From Pseudoflavitalea sp. G-6-1-2 (GTDB lineage Bacteria; Bacteroidota; Bacteroidia; Chitinophagales; Chitinophagaceae), in assembly GCF_012927185.1 (NCBI RefSeq), contig NZ_JABBGB010000002.1, positions 434,001 through 498,000 of the forward strand: 64,000 bases of DNA, given 5' to 3'. The translations under genes and the position numbers were made by a program. How positions within the stretch are numbered: position 1 is the first letter of the stretch; each line of letters starts with the position of its first letter. This document shows, piece after piece, positions 1 to 10,227 of the stretch. The notes beneath the pieces are model-generated. The model made no database searches. It was not told where the DNA came from and worked only from the letters and a program-made list of their open reading frames with translations.

Positions 1-372
1 TTGCGCATGATCGCATCAGGGAATGCATCGGCAAACAACTGGATTTCGACAGGCAAGGTTGATCAGTTGCAGAGATTCACATTGGGTAATGCGATACATT
101 CATCCACACCAGCGGAAGCAAAACCGATGGAGACGAAAGTGTATCCGAATCCTTTCCGAGACCGGTTTACAGTGCAGGTGTACAGTGAAGCTGCGAAGCA
201 GGTGGAGTTAAGAATATACGATTTGAGCGGAGGATTGATAGAACGCAGATCAGTGAAACTGAATGCGGGCGCAAATATTGTAGAATGGTCTACCGCAAAG
301 TATGTGAGTGGAGTGTATCATCTGGTGATAGGAGGAGATCTGCTGAAAGCAATAAAAGTGGTGAAGCAGTAG
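1..372 (+). CDS. T9SS type A sorting-domain protein, 3' end only
   Basis: Only the last ~123 residues are in the window; the frame is open to base 1, so the gene begins upstream. The C-terminal ~80 residues form a type IX secretion sorting domain: the opening motif KVYPNPF, a beta-sandwich with the typical LRIYDLSGG strand, and a closing SGVYHLVI...KAIKVVKQ. In this family the domain directs the protein across the outer membrane and is removed or anchored at the surface. The passenger part cannot be identified. A perfect hairpin follows the stop codon. Confidence 0.85.
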   Translation: MRMIASGNASANNWISTGKVDQLQRFTLGNAIHSSTPAEAKPMETKVYPNPFRDRFTVQVYSEAAKQVELRIYDLSGGLIERRSVKLNAGANIVEWSTAKYVSGVYHLVIGGDLLKAIKVVKQ

Positions 373-381
373 TGAAGAGAT

Positions 382-419
382 AATCGTTGTGAGCGGGCAT
401 AGACCCGCTCACAACGATT
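382..419. terminator. bidirectional hairpin terminator
   Basis: A perfect 16-bp inverted repeat (382-397 with 404-419, 6-nt loop) lies between the convergent genes ending at 372 and 431. It has no strong T-tract on either side, so termination efficiency is uncertain, but position and stem length fit a shared terminator. Confidence 0.6.
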
Positions 420-430
420 CTTAATAAATT

Positions 431-1663
431 TCATGAACACCCGCCGGGCCTGCGTTGCATATACAACTTACTCTTCTCTGCATATGCTTTACCGGGATCA
501 TTGGCGTATTGAGTATCCAGCGCGCGCATCCGCGTTTCCAGATCCATCAGAACTCCCAGCTGATTATTGAGGCAATTTATCTTTTCTGCTTTTCTGGAGC
601 TGGTAGAATGTTCTGCTCTGCAGATGCTCAGCTTTGTGGTGAGTATCCCTTCCTGAACCATGGTGAGCGGATCCATCATACTCAGCATGCTTCGCTGCAC
701 ATTCTGATCCTGGTAAGTATTGCCTGTTTTGGATTGCCGCAAAGCGGCCTCTTGTTTCGTTTGTTGTTCCCGTCTGAAGGTTAACAGATCGGATTGCTCA
801 CTCGCGCAATCACCGCCGATCTTCGCAGCATCCCGCTCCAGTTTTTGTCTGTTCTGATTGAGCGCCTCCGTTCGTTTCTCCACAAACTTATCTTCCATTA
901 CATTGAATTCATTCGTATGCAAACAGGTATTGGTTACCTGTATTTCGGTGACTTTGCAGGTGTAGGAACCTGTTCTGAATTCAGTGGCAATAAACAATCC
1001 TTCATCGGTATACAGATAGCCAACTCCGAAATTGCCCAGGAATTTCCGTGGATGCAGTTTCTCCGGAAAACGATCTCCAAACAAAAACCAGGTCATATCC
1101 GGATTGGTGGAAAAACGATAAGCCGTTGCTGTAAGTGTGCTATTGCAGTAAGGGGCCGTTTCGTTCTTTCTTTGCAAATCAACTGCTCCTGTAAAACTAC
1201 CCGCAGGCATTTGAAAAAAATGTGTTTCCGTATTGCCGGTCGACACCCATCTGTCGATCGTATTGTTCTTTCCTTTTCGTGTGTAATAGTGGAAGGCATT
1301 GCCTTTGAGGCTCATCACCGAAAAAGAGAAATCGGGCAGTTCGGGAAAGAGCATATTAACAAGGCCACTGCTGCTGGGAGGCAAAAATCCGAGCACGCCC
1401 GTGTTTGCATTGATGAACATGGCCTGTTCTGCAATTTTACCCGGAATGGATATTTTGAGATCGAATTCCATGGGAAAACACAATGGCTGTTCGTGAGGAA
1501 CAATGATCCTCGGTGATGTTTCACCGGTAAGCACCGGCGCTTTTTTGATGATGGTGCGCCAGCCGGCAACACCAATGCTATCCCTGCTTCGGTTCCGGGG
1601 TTGCGCAAATGATTGTGCTGACATCAACAGGCACACCAGAAATATCAGGAAACAATTTTTCAT
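431..1663 (-). CDS. secreted protein of unknown function
   Basis: 410 residues from the ATG at 1663; an in-frame TTG at 1672 is less likely because the signal peptide (MKNCFLIFLVCLLMSAQSFA) starts at the ATG. The middle resembles a beta-rich extracellular domain with no family I recognise; residues ~250-400 are charged and Gln-rich and probably form coiled coil. The gene starts 9 bases after the stop of the OmpA-type gene, so the two are very probably one operon and may work together in the envelope. Confidence 0.75.
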   Translation of the reverse strand: MKNCFLIFLVCLLMSAQSFAQPRNRSRDSIGVAGWRTIIKKAPVLTGETSPRIIVPHEQPLCFPMEFDLKISIPGKIAEQAMFINANTGVLGFLPPSSSGLVNMLFPELPDFSFSVMSLKGNAFHYYTRKGKNNTIDRWVSTGNTETHFFQMPAGSFTGAVDLQRKNETAPYCNSTLTATAYRFSTNPDMTWFLFGDRFPEKLHPRKFLGNFGVGYLYTDEGLFIATEFRTGSYTCKVTEIQVTNTCLHTNEFNVMEDKFVEKRTEALNQNRQKLERDAAKIGGDCASEQSDLLTFRREQQTKQEAALRQSKTGNTYQDQNVQRSMLSMMDPLTMVQEGILTTKLSICRAEHSTSSRKAEKINCLNNQLGVLMDLETRMRALDTQYANDPGKAYAEKSKLYMQRRPGGCS

Positions 1664-1672
1664 GGTTTGCAA

Positions 1673-2989
1673 TTAAAGTTTTACGAATTCTACGCGCCTG
1701 TTCCTTGCCTTTCCATCTGTTGTGGAATTGGTGGCAATTGGTTGCGATTCCCCTTTTCCATCGGTCTGAATTCTGGAACCAGCCACTGCATAATTTTCCG
1801 TGATGTACATTTTTACCGCCGCTGCACGTTTTTGTGAGAGGGTGAGGTTGTCTGCATCGTTGCCATCATTATCAGTATGCCCGGTGATCTTTATTTTCAG
1901 GGAAGGATTCTTTTGCAGCGCGTCGCCAAACTGATTGATGATGGAAAAAGATTCTTTCTTTATCCGGTCGCTGTTTACATCAAACAAAATATCATTGGTA
2001 ACGGCTTTCCCTTCTTCCATCAGTTGTTTGATGAGAAGACTGCGCGCATCGGTCTCCCCGGAAGCGATGCGAATATTGCCCACGTACATGCCGGTTTCAG
2101 AGGCAGGTATCACTGCATTGTTGTTCAGGAAAAAGTTATTGCGCATATTGCTGGTGAGCGCTTGTGGCAGGTCGATGATTTTGTTATCATCCAGATAAAG
2201 TCTCACGCGTGATTTATTTACTGCAAGAGCAACATGCAATACTTTGTTCACATACGCAGTGAGCGGAAAACTACTTTTGTTGCCGATCACATCATTCTTC
2301 AATCCATACTCCAGTGTTTTTCCATCTTCTTCGGTGTACCGGTGCAGGTTAACGAAGAACCGATCTTTGTAAAACAGGTCTTCCCGCAGAATATCGCGCA
2401 CTTCGGTAAGTCCGAATTGAATGAATGGTGTACTGCGCTCCCCTTCCGATCTGAGGAACAGATCAAATTCAATGGTACAATTTTCAGGAAGTGGTTTGTT
2501 CAGCACGGGAGTGATGATGCAGTTGTGCACCACATCGAGCCATTTTCCTTCCACTCCATCGATGGTTACAATTTTTCCGCTTCCGTTGGTATTCCAGTTG
2601 GCAGGAAAATCTCCGGTACGATCTTTTGAAAAATGATCTTCAAACAATACTGTTCCGCCAGGTTCAAAATCTCCGGCACTGTTCACTTTCCTGGCAGAAC
2701 CGGCGCCTGCATTTCCGATGTTTCCTCTTCTATCCGAAGTGGATACAGATTCGTCGCTGCGGGCTTCTTCGTCCGTCCTCTTTTTGGTTTTGTCTTTTTT
2801 CTTGAATAGGTTGCCAATTGCGCGGGTGGTTTTCGAAAAGGCAGAATCGATGCCTTTGTCAACTGATTCATCCACTTTACTGTTGGCTTTGTCCTTTGCT
2901 CTTTGTTCAGCCCTTTTGGGAATAGGGCTTTGTGCATGTATGGTGGCTGCTGTTACCAGCAAAATAACAAGCAGAATGTACTGTCTCAT
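1673..2989 (-). CDS. OmpA-family envelope protein with N-terminal beta-sandwich
   Basis: 438 residues from the ATG at 2989, chosen because the signal peptide (MRQYILLVILLVTAATIHAQ) starts there. After a Lys/Glu-rich stretch (~20-90) comes a likely concanavalin-like beta-sandwich (~110-300, containing FEDHF and IEFDLFL), then a C-terminal OmpA peptidoglycan-binding domain (~335-438) with ILFDVNSD, GHTDNDGND, LSQKRA and NRRVEF. The family tethers outer membrane or periplasmic proteins to peptidoglycan. A close match to the Bacteroidota promoter lies just upstream. First gene of a two-gene operon. Confidence 0.85.
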   Translation of the reverse strand: MRQYILLVILLVTAATIHAQSPIPKRAEQRAKDKANSKVDESVDKGIDSAFSKTTRAIGNLFKKKDKTKKRTDEEARSDESVSTSDRRGNIGNAGAGSARKVNSAGDFEPGGTVLFEDHFSKDRTGDFPANWNTNGSGKIVTIDGVEGKWLDVVHNCIITPVLNKPLPENCTIEFDLFLRSEGERSTPFIQFGLTEVRDILREDLFYKDRFFVNLHRYTEEDGKTLEYGLKNDVIGNKSSFPLTAYVNKVLHVALAVNKSRVRLYLDDNKIIDLPQALTSNMRNNFFLNNNAVIPASETGMYVGNIRIASGETDARSLLIKQLMEEGKAVTNDILFDVNSDRIKKESFSIINQFGDALQKNPSLKIKITGHTDNDGNDADNLTLSQKRAAAVKMYITENYAVAGSRIQTDGKGESQPIATNSTTDGKARNRRVEFVKL

Positions 2990-3013
2990 GATGTCGGTTT
3001 TTTGATTACACCC

Positions 3014-3044
3014 CAAACCTAGTTTTACTGCGGGGTGTTATCAA
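3014..3044 (-). promoter_or_regulatory. promoter of the OmpA-type operon
   Basis: On the minus strand GTTG is followed after 20 bases by TAGGTTTG, an exact match to the Bacteroidota -7 element TAnnTTTG; the -33 element matches 3 of 4. It lies ~25 bases before the ATG at 2989. Confidence 0.5.
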
Positions 3045-3087
3045 CTACATATCCATGTAGCGGCATTACGGGAAACATGATTATCTG

Positions 3088-3723
3088 TTAAACGAGTTTA
3101 TCTCTGATGGCTCTGGAAACGGCTTCTGTGGCGGAATGTACATGAAGTTTGTCGTAGATCTTTTTGATATGGAACCGAACGGTATCGATACTGATGTTCA
3201 TTTCTGTGGCAATCATTTTATAACTGTATCCTTTTACGAGCAATTGAAGAATGGCTGTTTCCTTTTCTGACAGATTGCTTTTTTCCTGATCGGCGTTGAT
3301 GGCTTTGGGAACCATTTGCAATACTTTTTTGGCAACGGAACCGGTCATGGGAGCGCCGCCGGCAATTACCATTCGGATGGCGCCGGGAATTTCGCCGGTA
3401 GCATTTTGTTTCAGCAGATAACCCGATGCGCCTGCGCAGATGGCATTGAAAATATTATCGTCGTCGTCGAATACGGTGAGCATTATCACTGGCAATTGCT
3501 GATTGAACTGCCGGATCTTTTTCACGGCCATCACTCCATTTACTACCGGCATATCGATATCCATCAGCACTACATCTGGCTGAAACTGTTGTACGTCTGT
3601 TTCCACCGTTTCTGCATTGGGCATCACTGCCAGCAGTACAAAATCGTCCTCTGCAACAATCAGTGCCTCGATGCTGGTGCGCAGCGCAGCATTGTCGTCG
3701 TATACCAGTACTTTAATAGCCAT
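3088..3723 (-). CDS. NarL/FixJ-type response regulator
   Basis: 211 residues. Residues 1-120 are a receiver domain: acidic pair D9/D10, phosphoacceptor D55 in VLMDIDMP, and the conserved late Lys. Residues ~148-210 are a LuxR-type helix-turn-helix (LSEKETAILQLLVKGYSYKMIA...). It lies 43 bases downstream of a HisKA_3 sensor kinase gene, the usual partner class for NarL-type regulators, so they form a two-component system. The target genes are not visible; the OmpA operon is next downstream. Confidence 0.93.
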   Translation of the reverse strand: MAIKVLVYDDNAALRTSIEALIVAEDDFVLLAVMPNAETVETDVQQFQPDVVLMDIDMPVVNGVMAVKKIRQFNQQLPVIMLTVFDDDDNIFNAICAGASGYLLKQNATGEIPGAIRMVIAGGAPMTGSVAKKVLQMVPKAINADQEKSNLSEKETAILQLLVKGYSYKMIATEMNISIDTVRFHIKKIYDKLHVHSATEAVSRAIRDKLV

Positions 3724-3766
3724 AATTTAAAGATAATCAGCTTTCAGTTTGGTGAATACTACATGA

Positions 3767-5977
3767 TCATGTAAGTGGTATCCGCAGGTCTATCACAGTG
3801 CCTTGCTGTTGAACAGAGCGGATATTCAATGCTCCGTGTAACGCTTCTGCTCTGGCTTTCATGTTACGCAGTCCATTGCTGCTTCGAATGAGGCCGGTAT
3901 CGAAACCCACTCCATTATCCTGAATCATCAGATTGAGCTGATGTTCTTTGCTCTCGATAACCACATTCACTTCAGTTGCCTGCGCATATTTCGCAATATT
4001 ATTGATCGCTTCTTTGTAGATGAGGAAGAAGTCCCGCCGTTGCTGCATATCCAGACTCAGGTTCAGCAGTTTTTCATCGATGGTGATATAGGTTTGCACA
4101 TTCCTGCATTCGAGTGTCTGTGCGGCATATTCGCGCATGCGCACCACCATGTTCTCCATTTTATCGTTTTCTGGTTTCACTGCCCACACGATGTCGCTGA
4201 TGCCTTGTTGTGCAGCGGCAGATTGTTCGGTGATCTTCTGGATGAATACAGCTGCTTTGCTGGTGTCTTTTTGCAGGTTCTTCCCGGAAACTTCGGATAG
4301 AATTTTGATGCTGGTGAGCGTAGAACCGATCTCATCATGCAGGTCTTTAGCGATATTGTTTCGCACAGCCAGCAAAGCTTCCTGCTCATGGATCTTTCGT
4401 TTCAGCTGGTAACGGTTAAACAGAAAATACCCGATGATGGAAATAAGTCCTAACCCCACCAACAGCAGATTACGCACCGTTCGGGAGTTTTTCAATTGCT
4501 TCTCCTGCAACTGTTTTTCTTTGGCTGCCAGTTGCAGTTGTTGTTGATTGTAACTGGCCAGCAGCTGTTGTTTATCGAGTTGTTCATCCTGCCGGCTGAT
4601 CTGCAAATCCTGCAGTTCTTTTTCTTTTGACAGAAGATCGATCTCGTTCTGTTTTTTCTGTGCCTCCAGCAGATTGCCGGCCAATAATGCATTCTGTTTT
4701 TCTATCTGAAGGGTTTTGATTTCCTGGGTTGCATTGAGCCGGGAAATCAGGTTGTCTTTCTTTTCACTTTCGTATTTGGCTTCGAGATCTGCAATGGTGG
4801 AGGCTGTATTGCTCTTGATGATGCTGTCCCTGTAAAGAATATGAGTGGTGAGGTTGCTGTAGGCTTCTTCGTAATTCTGATGACGCTTGTAAAAGATAGC
4901 CCGTTGAAGATAAAGATCCCGGAGATTGAATTTATCGTTCAATGTTGCTGACAATCGTTGAGCATTGTTGAAATAGGAAATTGCGCGGGCAGAATCTTTT
5001 CCGGAGAAGGCCATTCCGGCTGCGATATAGCGCCGGGCGAGCATGGAAGGATCCTTTTTGCTTTTTTCCAGCAGCGCAATAGTTTTCAGTTCATATTCAA
5101 TCGCGGTAGCGCTGTCTTTTTGTTCGCTGGCAATGAGGGATGAAGTGATGTAGGAATGAAGGATGCGGCTTTCATCTCCCGACTGTTCCGCATATTTCAC
5201 GCAAAGTTTCTGATACTTTACAGCTTCCTGATTATTCACTCCGAGATAGAACTGGCTGAGATTGCAGCAACCCAGCGACAGCCTTGCGATATCGCCGGAT
5301 TTTTCTCTAAGGGCAAGAGATTTCTTAGCGTATTCAATGGTTTTATCGCGTTGTTTCAATTCGTAGTAAACGGTAGCGAGATTGTTGTAGGCAGCGGCTT
5401 TTTCGCCATCGTAGCCATCACCCAGCGACTCGTACATATCGATGGATCTGATGAGGCAGTTGGCTTTTTTATCGAGTTCACCTTTTACACCGTAGGTGAA
5501 TCCGAAATCGTTAAAGGCCAACGCGGCATATCGGGAAGGATGATTGTTGAAATACTGCGCGCATTTTTCAAAGAAAGGAATGGCTTCATCATACTTCTGT
5601 CCATACATATTGGTCTGTGCCATTTGCATGAAAGTAATGGCGAGAATCAGGGAATCTTTCAGTTGCTGCCCGATGGCATGCGACACATTTGTTTCGAGGG
5701 CAGCGCGCGTCAGATCTCCTTTATCCATGAGAATATCGGTTCTTTCGATCAGCGTGTAAGCGAGTCCTTTTTTGTAATTGATCTTTTTGCAATAGCTTTC
5801 TGCGAGGCCGCAATAATTCAGGGCAGAGTCATAATCTGAAGAAGAGAAGAATTCTTCCGCTTTGGCGATAAGTGCAAATACATGGATGGAATCTTTTGCA
5901 TTCGATTGCGCCTGAGATGCAGGAGCAGTCAATAGCAATGCAGGTATCAGCCAATACAGGTAATGCCTGAATTTCAT
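3767..5977 (-). CDS. TPR-containing sensor histidine kinase (HisKA_3)
   Basis: 736 residues. A signal peptide or N-terminal anchor (1-24, ending ASQAQ) is followed by a periplasmic tetratricopeptide array (~30-400), a long Gln/Lys/Glu coiled coil (~400-505), one membrane segment (LLLVGLGLISIIGYFLF), and a cytoplasmic kinase. The phosphoacceptor is H547 in KDLHDEIGS, typical of HisKA_3; the HATPase_c domain has the N box around YKEAINNIAKYA and DNGVGFD. TPR input domains of this type occur widely in Bacteroidota; the ligand is unknown. Co-transcribed with the response regulator that follows, and divergent from the NAD(P)HX repair gene. Confidence 0.93.
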   Translation of the reverse strand: MKFRHYLYWLIPALLLTAPASQAQSNAKDSIHVFALIAKAEEFFSSSDYDSALNYCGLAESYCKKINYKKGLAYTLIERTDILMDKGDLTRAALETNVSHAIGQQLKDSLILAITFMQMAQTNMYGQKYDEAIPFFEKCAQYFNNHPSRYAALAFNDFGFTYGVKGELDKKANCLIRSIDMYESLGDGYDGEKAAAYNNLATVYYELKQRDKTIEYAKKSLALREKSGDIARLSLGCCNLSQFYLGVNNQEAVKYQKLCVKYAEQSGDESRILHSYITSSLIASEQKDSATAIEYELKTIALLEKSKKDPSMLARRYIAAGMAFSGKDSARAISYFNNAQRLSATLNDKFNLRDLYLQRAIFYKRHQNYEEAYSNLTTHILYRDSIIKSNTASTIADLEAKYESEKKDNLISRLNATQEIKTLQIEKQNALLAGNLLEAQKKQNEIDLLSKEKELQDLQISRQDEQLDKQQLLASYNQQQLQLAAKEKQLQEKQLKNSRTVRNLLLVGLGLISIIGYFLFNRYQLKRKIHEQEALLAVRNNIAKDLHDEIGSTLTSIKILSEVSGKNLQKDTSKAAVFIQKITEQSAAAQQGISDIVWAVKPENDKMENMVVRMREYAAQTLECRNVQTYITIDEKLLNLSLDMQQRRDFFLIYKEAINNIAKYAQATEVNVVIESKEHQLNLMIQDNGVGFDTGLIRSSNGLRNMKARAEALHGALNIRSVQQQGTVIDLRIPLT

Positions 5978-6055
5978 GGAGAGCAGGTTGTTTTACAGGC
6001 ATAAAATACAACTAATATCGGGGATTAACCCTAGCTTTATCTCTAATTTTCGCCT

Positions 6056-7570
6056 ATGCAAATTCTCACTGCCGCTCAGATCCGCGAATGGGACCAATTC
6101 ACCATCCGCGAGCTGCCCATCCTTAGCATCGACCTTATGGAACGTGCTTCCACAGCCTGTTTCGACTGGCTGCTGGATAACGGCTACAAACAAAGTGCCT
6201 TTACCATTTTCTGTGGCAAAGGCAATAATGGCGGTGATGGATTGGCAATCGCGCGACTGCTTGCTCAAAGCGGACATGCGGTAACGGTGAACATCCTCGA
6301 ATTCGGCGCAAAAGGAACCACGGATTTTCAGACCAATCTTGCGCGTCTTCATCAGACAAATGCCATCATCCGGTTCATTTCGTCTGAAGAAACCATTCAT
6401 GCAATCGACGACGATCATATTGTAATCGATGCATTGCTTGGAACCGGACTCAACCGTCCGCTGGACGGACTTACTGCCGCTGTTGTGCAGCATATCAACC
6501 AAAGCGGGAATCTGGTGATTGCCATCGATATTCCTTCGGGATTGTACACCGATAAAAGCAGTAAAGGTGCAATCGCCATCGAAGCAATGCAGACATTGAG
6601 TTTTCAATGTTACAAGCCTGCATTTCTTGCAGCAGAGAACCAGCGGCATATAGGGGAACTGCACATTCTGGATATTGGTCTTCACCCCGAATACCTCAAC
6701 ACCATCACCCCCACTTACCAGTGGATCGATGATACAATTGTCCGCGCTATTCTTCCTGTCAGAAATAAGTTCGCGCACAAGGGGGATTTCGGTCATGCGG
6801 CACTGATAGCAGGAAGCCTTGGCATGATGGGTGCCGCTGTGCTCAGCGCACAATCCTGCCTGCGCAGCGGAGTGGGCAAGCTCACTTGTTTTGTGCCGAA
6901 AGCCGGTTATGAGATCATGCAGATCAGTGCGCCGGAGGCCATGTGTATTGTGGCAGGAACGGATCATATCGGAACGGTAGAAAATATTGCAGCATTCAAT
7001 GCCATCGGCGTGGGTCCGGGTATGGGGAGATATACCGAAGGCGCTCCCCTGCTGCAACAATTGTTTCAGCAAAGCAAGGGAGCATTGGTGCTCGATGCGG
7101 ATGCGTTGAATATACTCGGAGAAAACAAATCATTGCTTGAAAAGATACCATCGCGTGCAGTGCTTACACCGCATGTAAAAGAACTGGAAAGGATGTTCGG
7201 TCCGGCTGCCAATGATTTTGAAAGATGGGAACTGGCTCACCATCATGCAAAAAAACTCGGCATTACCATTGTGCTGAAAGGCGCCTTCACCATGGTGGCC
7301 ACGCCGGGAGGAATTTCCTGGTTCAACAGCACCGGCAATCCGGGTATGGCAACCGGCGGAAGCGGAGATGTACTCACAGGCATCATCACCGGTCTCTGTG
7401 CACAGGGACTGATACCCGAACAGGCAGCCATCGCGGGAGTTTACCTGCATGGGCTGGCAGGAGATCTGGCAGCAGTGCAGGTTTCAGAGCCTGGACTTAT
7501 TGCGTCTGATATCACCCGTCACCTGGGCAATGCCTACCTTCTTTTGCAGCAAACACCGGAAGACTTTTAA
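6056..7570 (+). CDS. nnr: bifunctional NAD(P)H-hydrate epimerase / ADP-dependent dehydratase
   Basis: 504 residues, the usual length of the fused YjeF enzyme. Residues ~1-210 are the epimerase half (GKGNNGGDGLAIARLL, then ALLGTGLNRPLDG). Residues ~230-500 are the ribokinase-like dehydratase half (GVGPGMG, LDADALNIL, LTPHVKELERMFG, ATGGSGDVLTGII). The enzyme repairs hydrated NADH and NADPH in the cytosol. Single gene; the ATG is preceded closely by TAATTTTC, which is near a -7 element, so a very short leader is possible. Confidence 0.96.
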   Translation: MQILTAAQIREWDQFTIRELPILSIDLMERASTACFDWLLDNGYKQSAFTIFCGKGNNGGDGLAIARLLAQSGHAVTVNILEFGAKGTTDFQTNLARLHQTNAIIRFISSEETIHAIDDDHIVIDALLGTGLNRPLDGLTAAVVQHINQSGNLVIAIDIPSGLYTDKSSKGAIAIEAMQTLSFQCYKPAFLAAENQRHIGELHILDIGLHPEYLNTITPTYQWIDDTIVRAILPVRNKFAHKGDFGHAALIAGSLGMMGAAVLSAQSCLRSGVGKLTCFVPKAGYEIMQISAPEAMCIVAGTDHIGTVENIAAFNAIGVGPGMGRYTEGAPLLQQLFQQSKGALVLDADALNILGENKSLLEKIPSRAVLTPHVKELERMFGPAANDFERWELAHHHAKKLGITIVLKGAFTMVATPGGISWFNSTGNPGMATGGSGDVLTGIITGLCAQGLIPEQAAIAGVYLHGLAGDLAAVQVSEPGLIASDITRHLGNAYLLLQQTPEDF

Positions 7571-7628
7571 GCGCTTCTCCCTTTTCCGGAAAGAAACTTT
7601 TCCACCATTCATTACATAGAAAGAATAA

Positions 7629-7659
7629 TTGCGATATTCGCATTCTATTTATACTTTAG
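7629..7659 (+). promoter_or_regulatory. possible promoter of the beta-helix gene
   Basis: TTGC followed after 19 bases by TACTTTAG, one mismatch from TAnnTTTG. Spacing fits the Bacteroidota promoter; the leader would be about 100 bases. Confidence 0.3.
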
Positions 7660-7765
7660 TATTGTCAGGTACCCTCCCTATTCCACACATCCTATTTAAC
7701 ATACCTCCAAAGTCCATCTTCCTTCCAGTAACCTGATTCAACTCTGAACATCAAAAGGACCTCGT

Positions 7766-10201
7766 ATGTCAATTACCTTCAAGACCCTGACAGGTATTGC
7801 CTTTCATGTATTGGCTATCCTGTACACCAACCATTCAACAGCAAACACTATTACTGTAACCAGCAATGCTGCCAGTGGCGCAAATACATTGGCTGAAGCT
7901 ATTCAAACCAGCAATACATTGCCTGGGGCAGACATCATCGAATTCAATCTTCCGGCCGGATCAACAACCATTAGTCTCACAGGGGCCGGATTACCTGCCA
8001 TTACCGACGAACTCTTCATTAATGGATATTCGCAATCCGGAGCAAGTCAGGGAACCATATCTTCGAGAGTTATCGTAGTAACAATCGACGGCAGTCTTCT
8101 CAATGGCGGCTCAGATGTTTTCACCATCAATTCAGCGGATGTTTCCATTGCAGGATTGTCGATCATCCGTTCGCCGCGTTATGCGATCAACATCAATCAG
8201 CAGGGAAACACTGCACATATCTGGGGCAACTATCTCGGAACAAGTGCAGACGGTGCAACAGCGGGCCTCGGCAATGCCAGTGGCGGCATTGCAGTCAACC
8301 TCTTCAACTACGGAGGTGCATTTAACACAGGCGTAGTTATTGGCGTGGATGGCGATGGCCTCAATGATATCAACGAAGGCAATCTCATCTGCTCAGGAAC
8401 CAACAGCGCTGATGGTATCATTCTTTGGAATACACGCAGTGCAGTGATTGCCGGCAACATAATCGGGTTCGACAAAAATCTGAACACAACAGCAGCTGGC
8501 GGCAGTTTTGGCCATAGCCGAAATGGAATTCTGGTAACAGTAACCGCTCTTAACAATACCATCGGAACCAATGGCGACGGCACTTCCGACGCATTGGAAG
8601 GCAATATCATCGGCAATAACGGTGAAGTAGGTTTATTTCTGGTACAAAGCCACGACAACGTGATCGCAGGCAATATCATCGGCTTCGGAAAAGCCGCAGC
8701 AGGCAATGGCAGAGAAGGTATCCATATCATGAACAGCCATGGCAACCGCGTGGGCACAGACGGACTCAATGGCAATGCCAATGATGAGAAGAACACCATC
8801 GTATACAATATCAGCGACGGTATCCGTCTCAGCACTTTCGATTTCCTTAACATGGGAAATACTTTTGCAGACAACACCAACGACAACATCATCGCAGGAA
8901 ACAATATCGGAGCAAATGCACCCGGAGGAACAGAGGCAGACGGCGCCAATGGAGGTGCGGGCATTTTGCTCACTGCAGAGTACAGCACATTCACTTTATC
9001 GAACAATATCATCGGTTCCAATAACGATGGCAGTGAAGATGCAGCTGAAGGAAATCATATTGGCAACAACAACAATGGAGGCATTGTAGCAAAAACAACG
9101 GCAGGTGTTGCCACCGGAAATAAATTCTCGCGCAACAGCATCTTCAACAACAACAATCTGCTGGGCATCGATCTCAATGCAGATAAGGTTACCAGCAACG
9201 ATAACGGCGACAGTGATGCAGGCGTTAACAACCTGCTGAATTTCCCTGTGATCACTTCTGTACAGGTAAGCGCTACAACCCTTACTGTACGTGGTTTTTC
9301 ACGCCCCAATGCTGTGATAGAATTTTATATTGCCGATGCGGGTCCCAATCCCAATCCACTTCCCGGCGGATATGTAACAAGCTTCGGCGAAGGAAAGACT
9401 TTCCTTTTCCGTGGTCAGGATGACGCAACACTCGATGCAGCCGACCTGCTCGTTGGCACCACCGGCAATTACAATGCATCGCAGGAAGGAACAGGCACAG
9501 GCGGCATTCGCAACGAAGCTGAATTCCGCTTTTCCATTCCGTTGAGCAGCCTCCAGGGGTCAGTTTCAGCCGGCACCCGCATCACGGCACTGGCTTATGA
9601 AAGTGCAACAGGCGCCGGCAATACTTCGGAGTTTGGTCCGGTTACGGCACTGATCCCAATGCCGGTACAATGGTTGTCTATAGGATCGAGATACAACAAC
9701 GGCAAAGTGCATATCAACTGGAGAACTGCCGAAGAGATCAACAACCATCATTTTGAAATACTGAAAAGCACCAATGGCAAAGACTACAGCATAATTGGAA
9801 AAGTAGCAGCCAAAGGAAGCAACAGCAGTTATGAATTCATCGACGATAAACCGGCAGATGGATTGAGCTACTACAAGATCCGTCAGGTAGATTTCGATAA
9901 CAATTCTTCAGAGTCGAAGATCATGTCGGTTCGTACCGATCTCGGCGTCTTCACGGCCAGGGCATCGCCCAATCCGTTCAAGTCTGTGCTGGAGCTTCGT
10001 TTCAAACTCGACAGAGAAGACAATATCCGCGTACGCATCTACAACCTCAGCGGTGTTATTGTAAAAACATACAACATTCGCGGCAATGCAGGCGTTAATA
10101 CAAGCAGCATCACGGATTTGGGTAATTTACCTTCGGGTTCTTATTCCCTCGAACTGAGCGGAACCCAGATCAGTTACAGACAACAGCTGATAAAACAGTA
10201 A
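7766..10201 (+). CDS. secreted right-handed beta-helix protein with T9SS sorting domain
   Basis: 811 residues. After an N-terminal signal (1-26) residues ~30-480 carry many NIIG / GNxIG-type turns (for example IAGNIIGF and NNIIGSNNDG), the signature of a parallel beta-helix as in the NosD/pectate-lyase fold. Residues ~480-630 are beta-sandwich-like; ~640-720 look like a fibronectin-type domain (INWRTAEEINNHHFEI); the last ~80 residues are a type IX sorting domain (ASPNPF, VRIYNLSG, SYSLELSG). Likely exported to the cell surface or medium and possibly active on a polysaccharide, but no catalytic residues can be assigned. A strong terminator follows. Confidence 0.85.
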   Translation: MSITFKTLTGIAFHVLAILYTNHSTANTITVTSNAASGANTLAEAIQTSNTLPGADIIEFNLPAGSTTISLTGAGLPAITDELFINGYSQSGASQGTISSRVIVVTIDGSLLNGGSDVFTINSADVSIAGLSIIRSPRYAININQQGNTAHIWGNYLGTSADGATAGLGNASGGIAVNLFNYGGAFNTGVVIGVDGDGLNDINEGNLICSGTNSADGIILWNTRSAVIAGNIIGFDKNLNTTAAGGSFGHSRNGILVTVTALNNTIGTNGDGTSDALEGNIIGNNGEVGLFLVQSHDNVIAGNIIGFGKAAAGNGREGIHIMNSHGNRVGTDGLNGNANDEKNTIVYNISDGIRLSTFDFLNMGNTFADNTNDNIIAGNNIGANAPGGTEADGANGGAGILLTAEYSTFTLSNNIIGSNNDGSEDAAEGNHIGNNNNGGIVAKTTAGVATGNKFSRNSIFNNNNLLGIDLNADKVTSNDNGDSDAGVNNLLNFPVITSVQVSATTLTVRGFSRPNAVIEFYIADAGPNPNPLPGGYVTSFGEGKTFLFRGQDDATLDAADLLVGTTGNYNASQEGTGTGGIRNEAEFRFSIPLSSLQGSVSAGTRITALAYESATGAGNTSEFGPVTALIPMPVQWLSIGSRYNNGKVHINWRTAEEINNHHFEILKSTNGKDYSIIGKVAAKGSNSSYEFIDDKPADGLSYYKIRQVDFDNNSSESKIMSVRTDLGVFTARASPNPFKSVLELRFKLDREDNIRVRIYNLSGVIVKTYNIRGNAGVNTSSITDLGNLPSGSYSLELSGTQISYRQQLIKQ

Positions 10202-10227
10202 AAGAACAAGTAGAACAATAGGGTTAT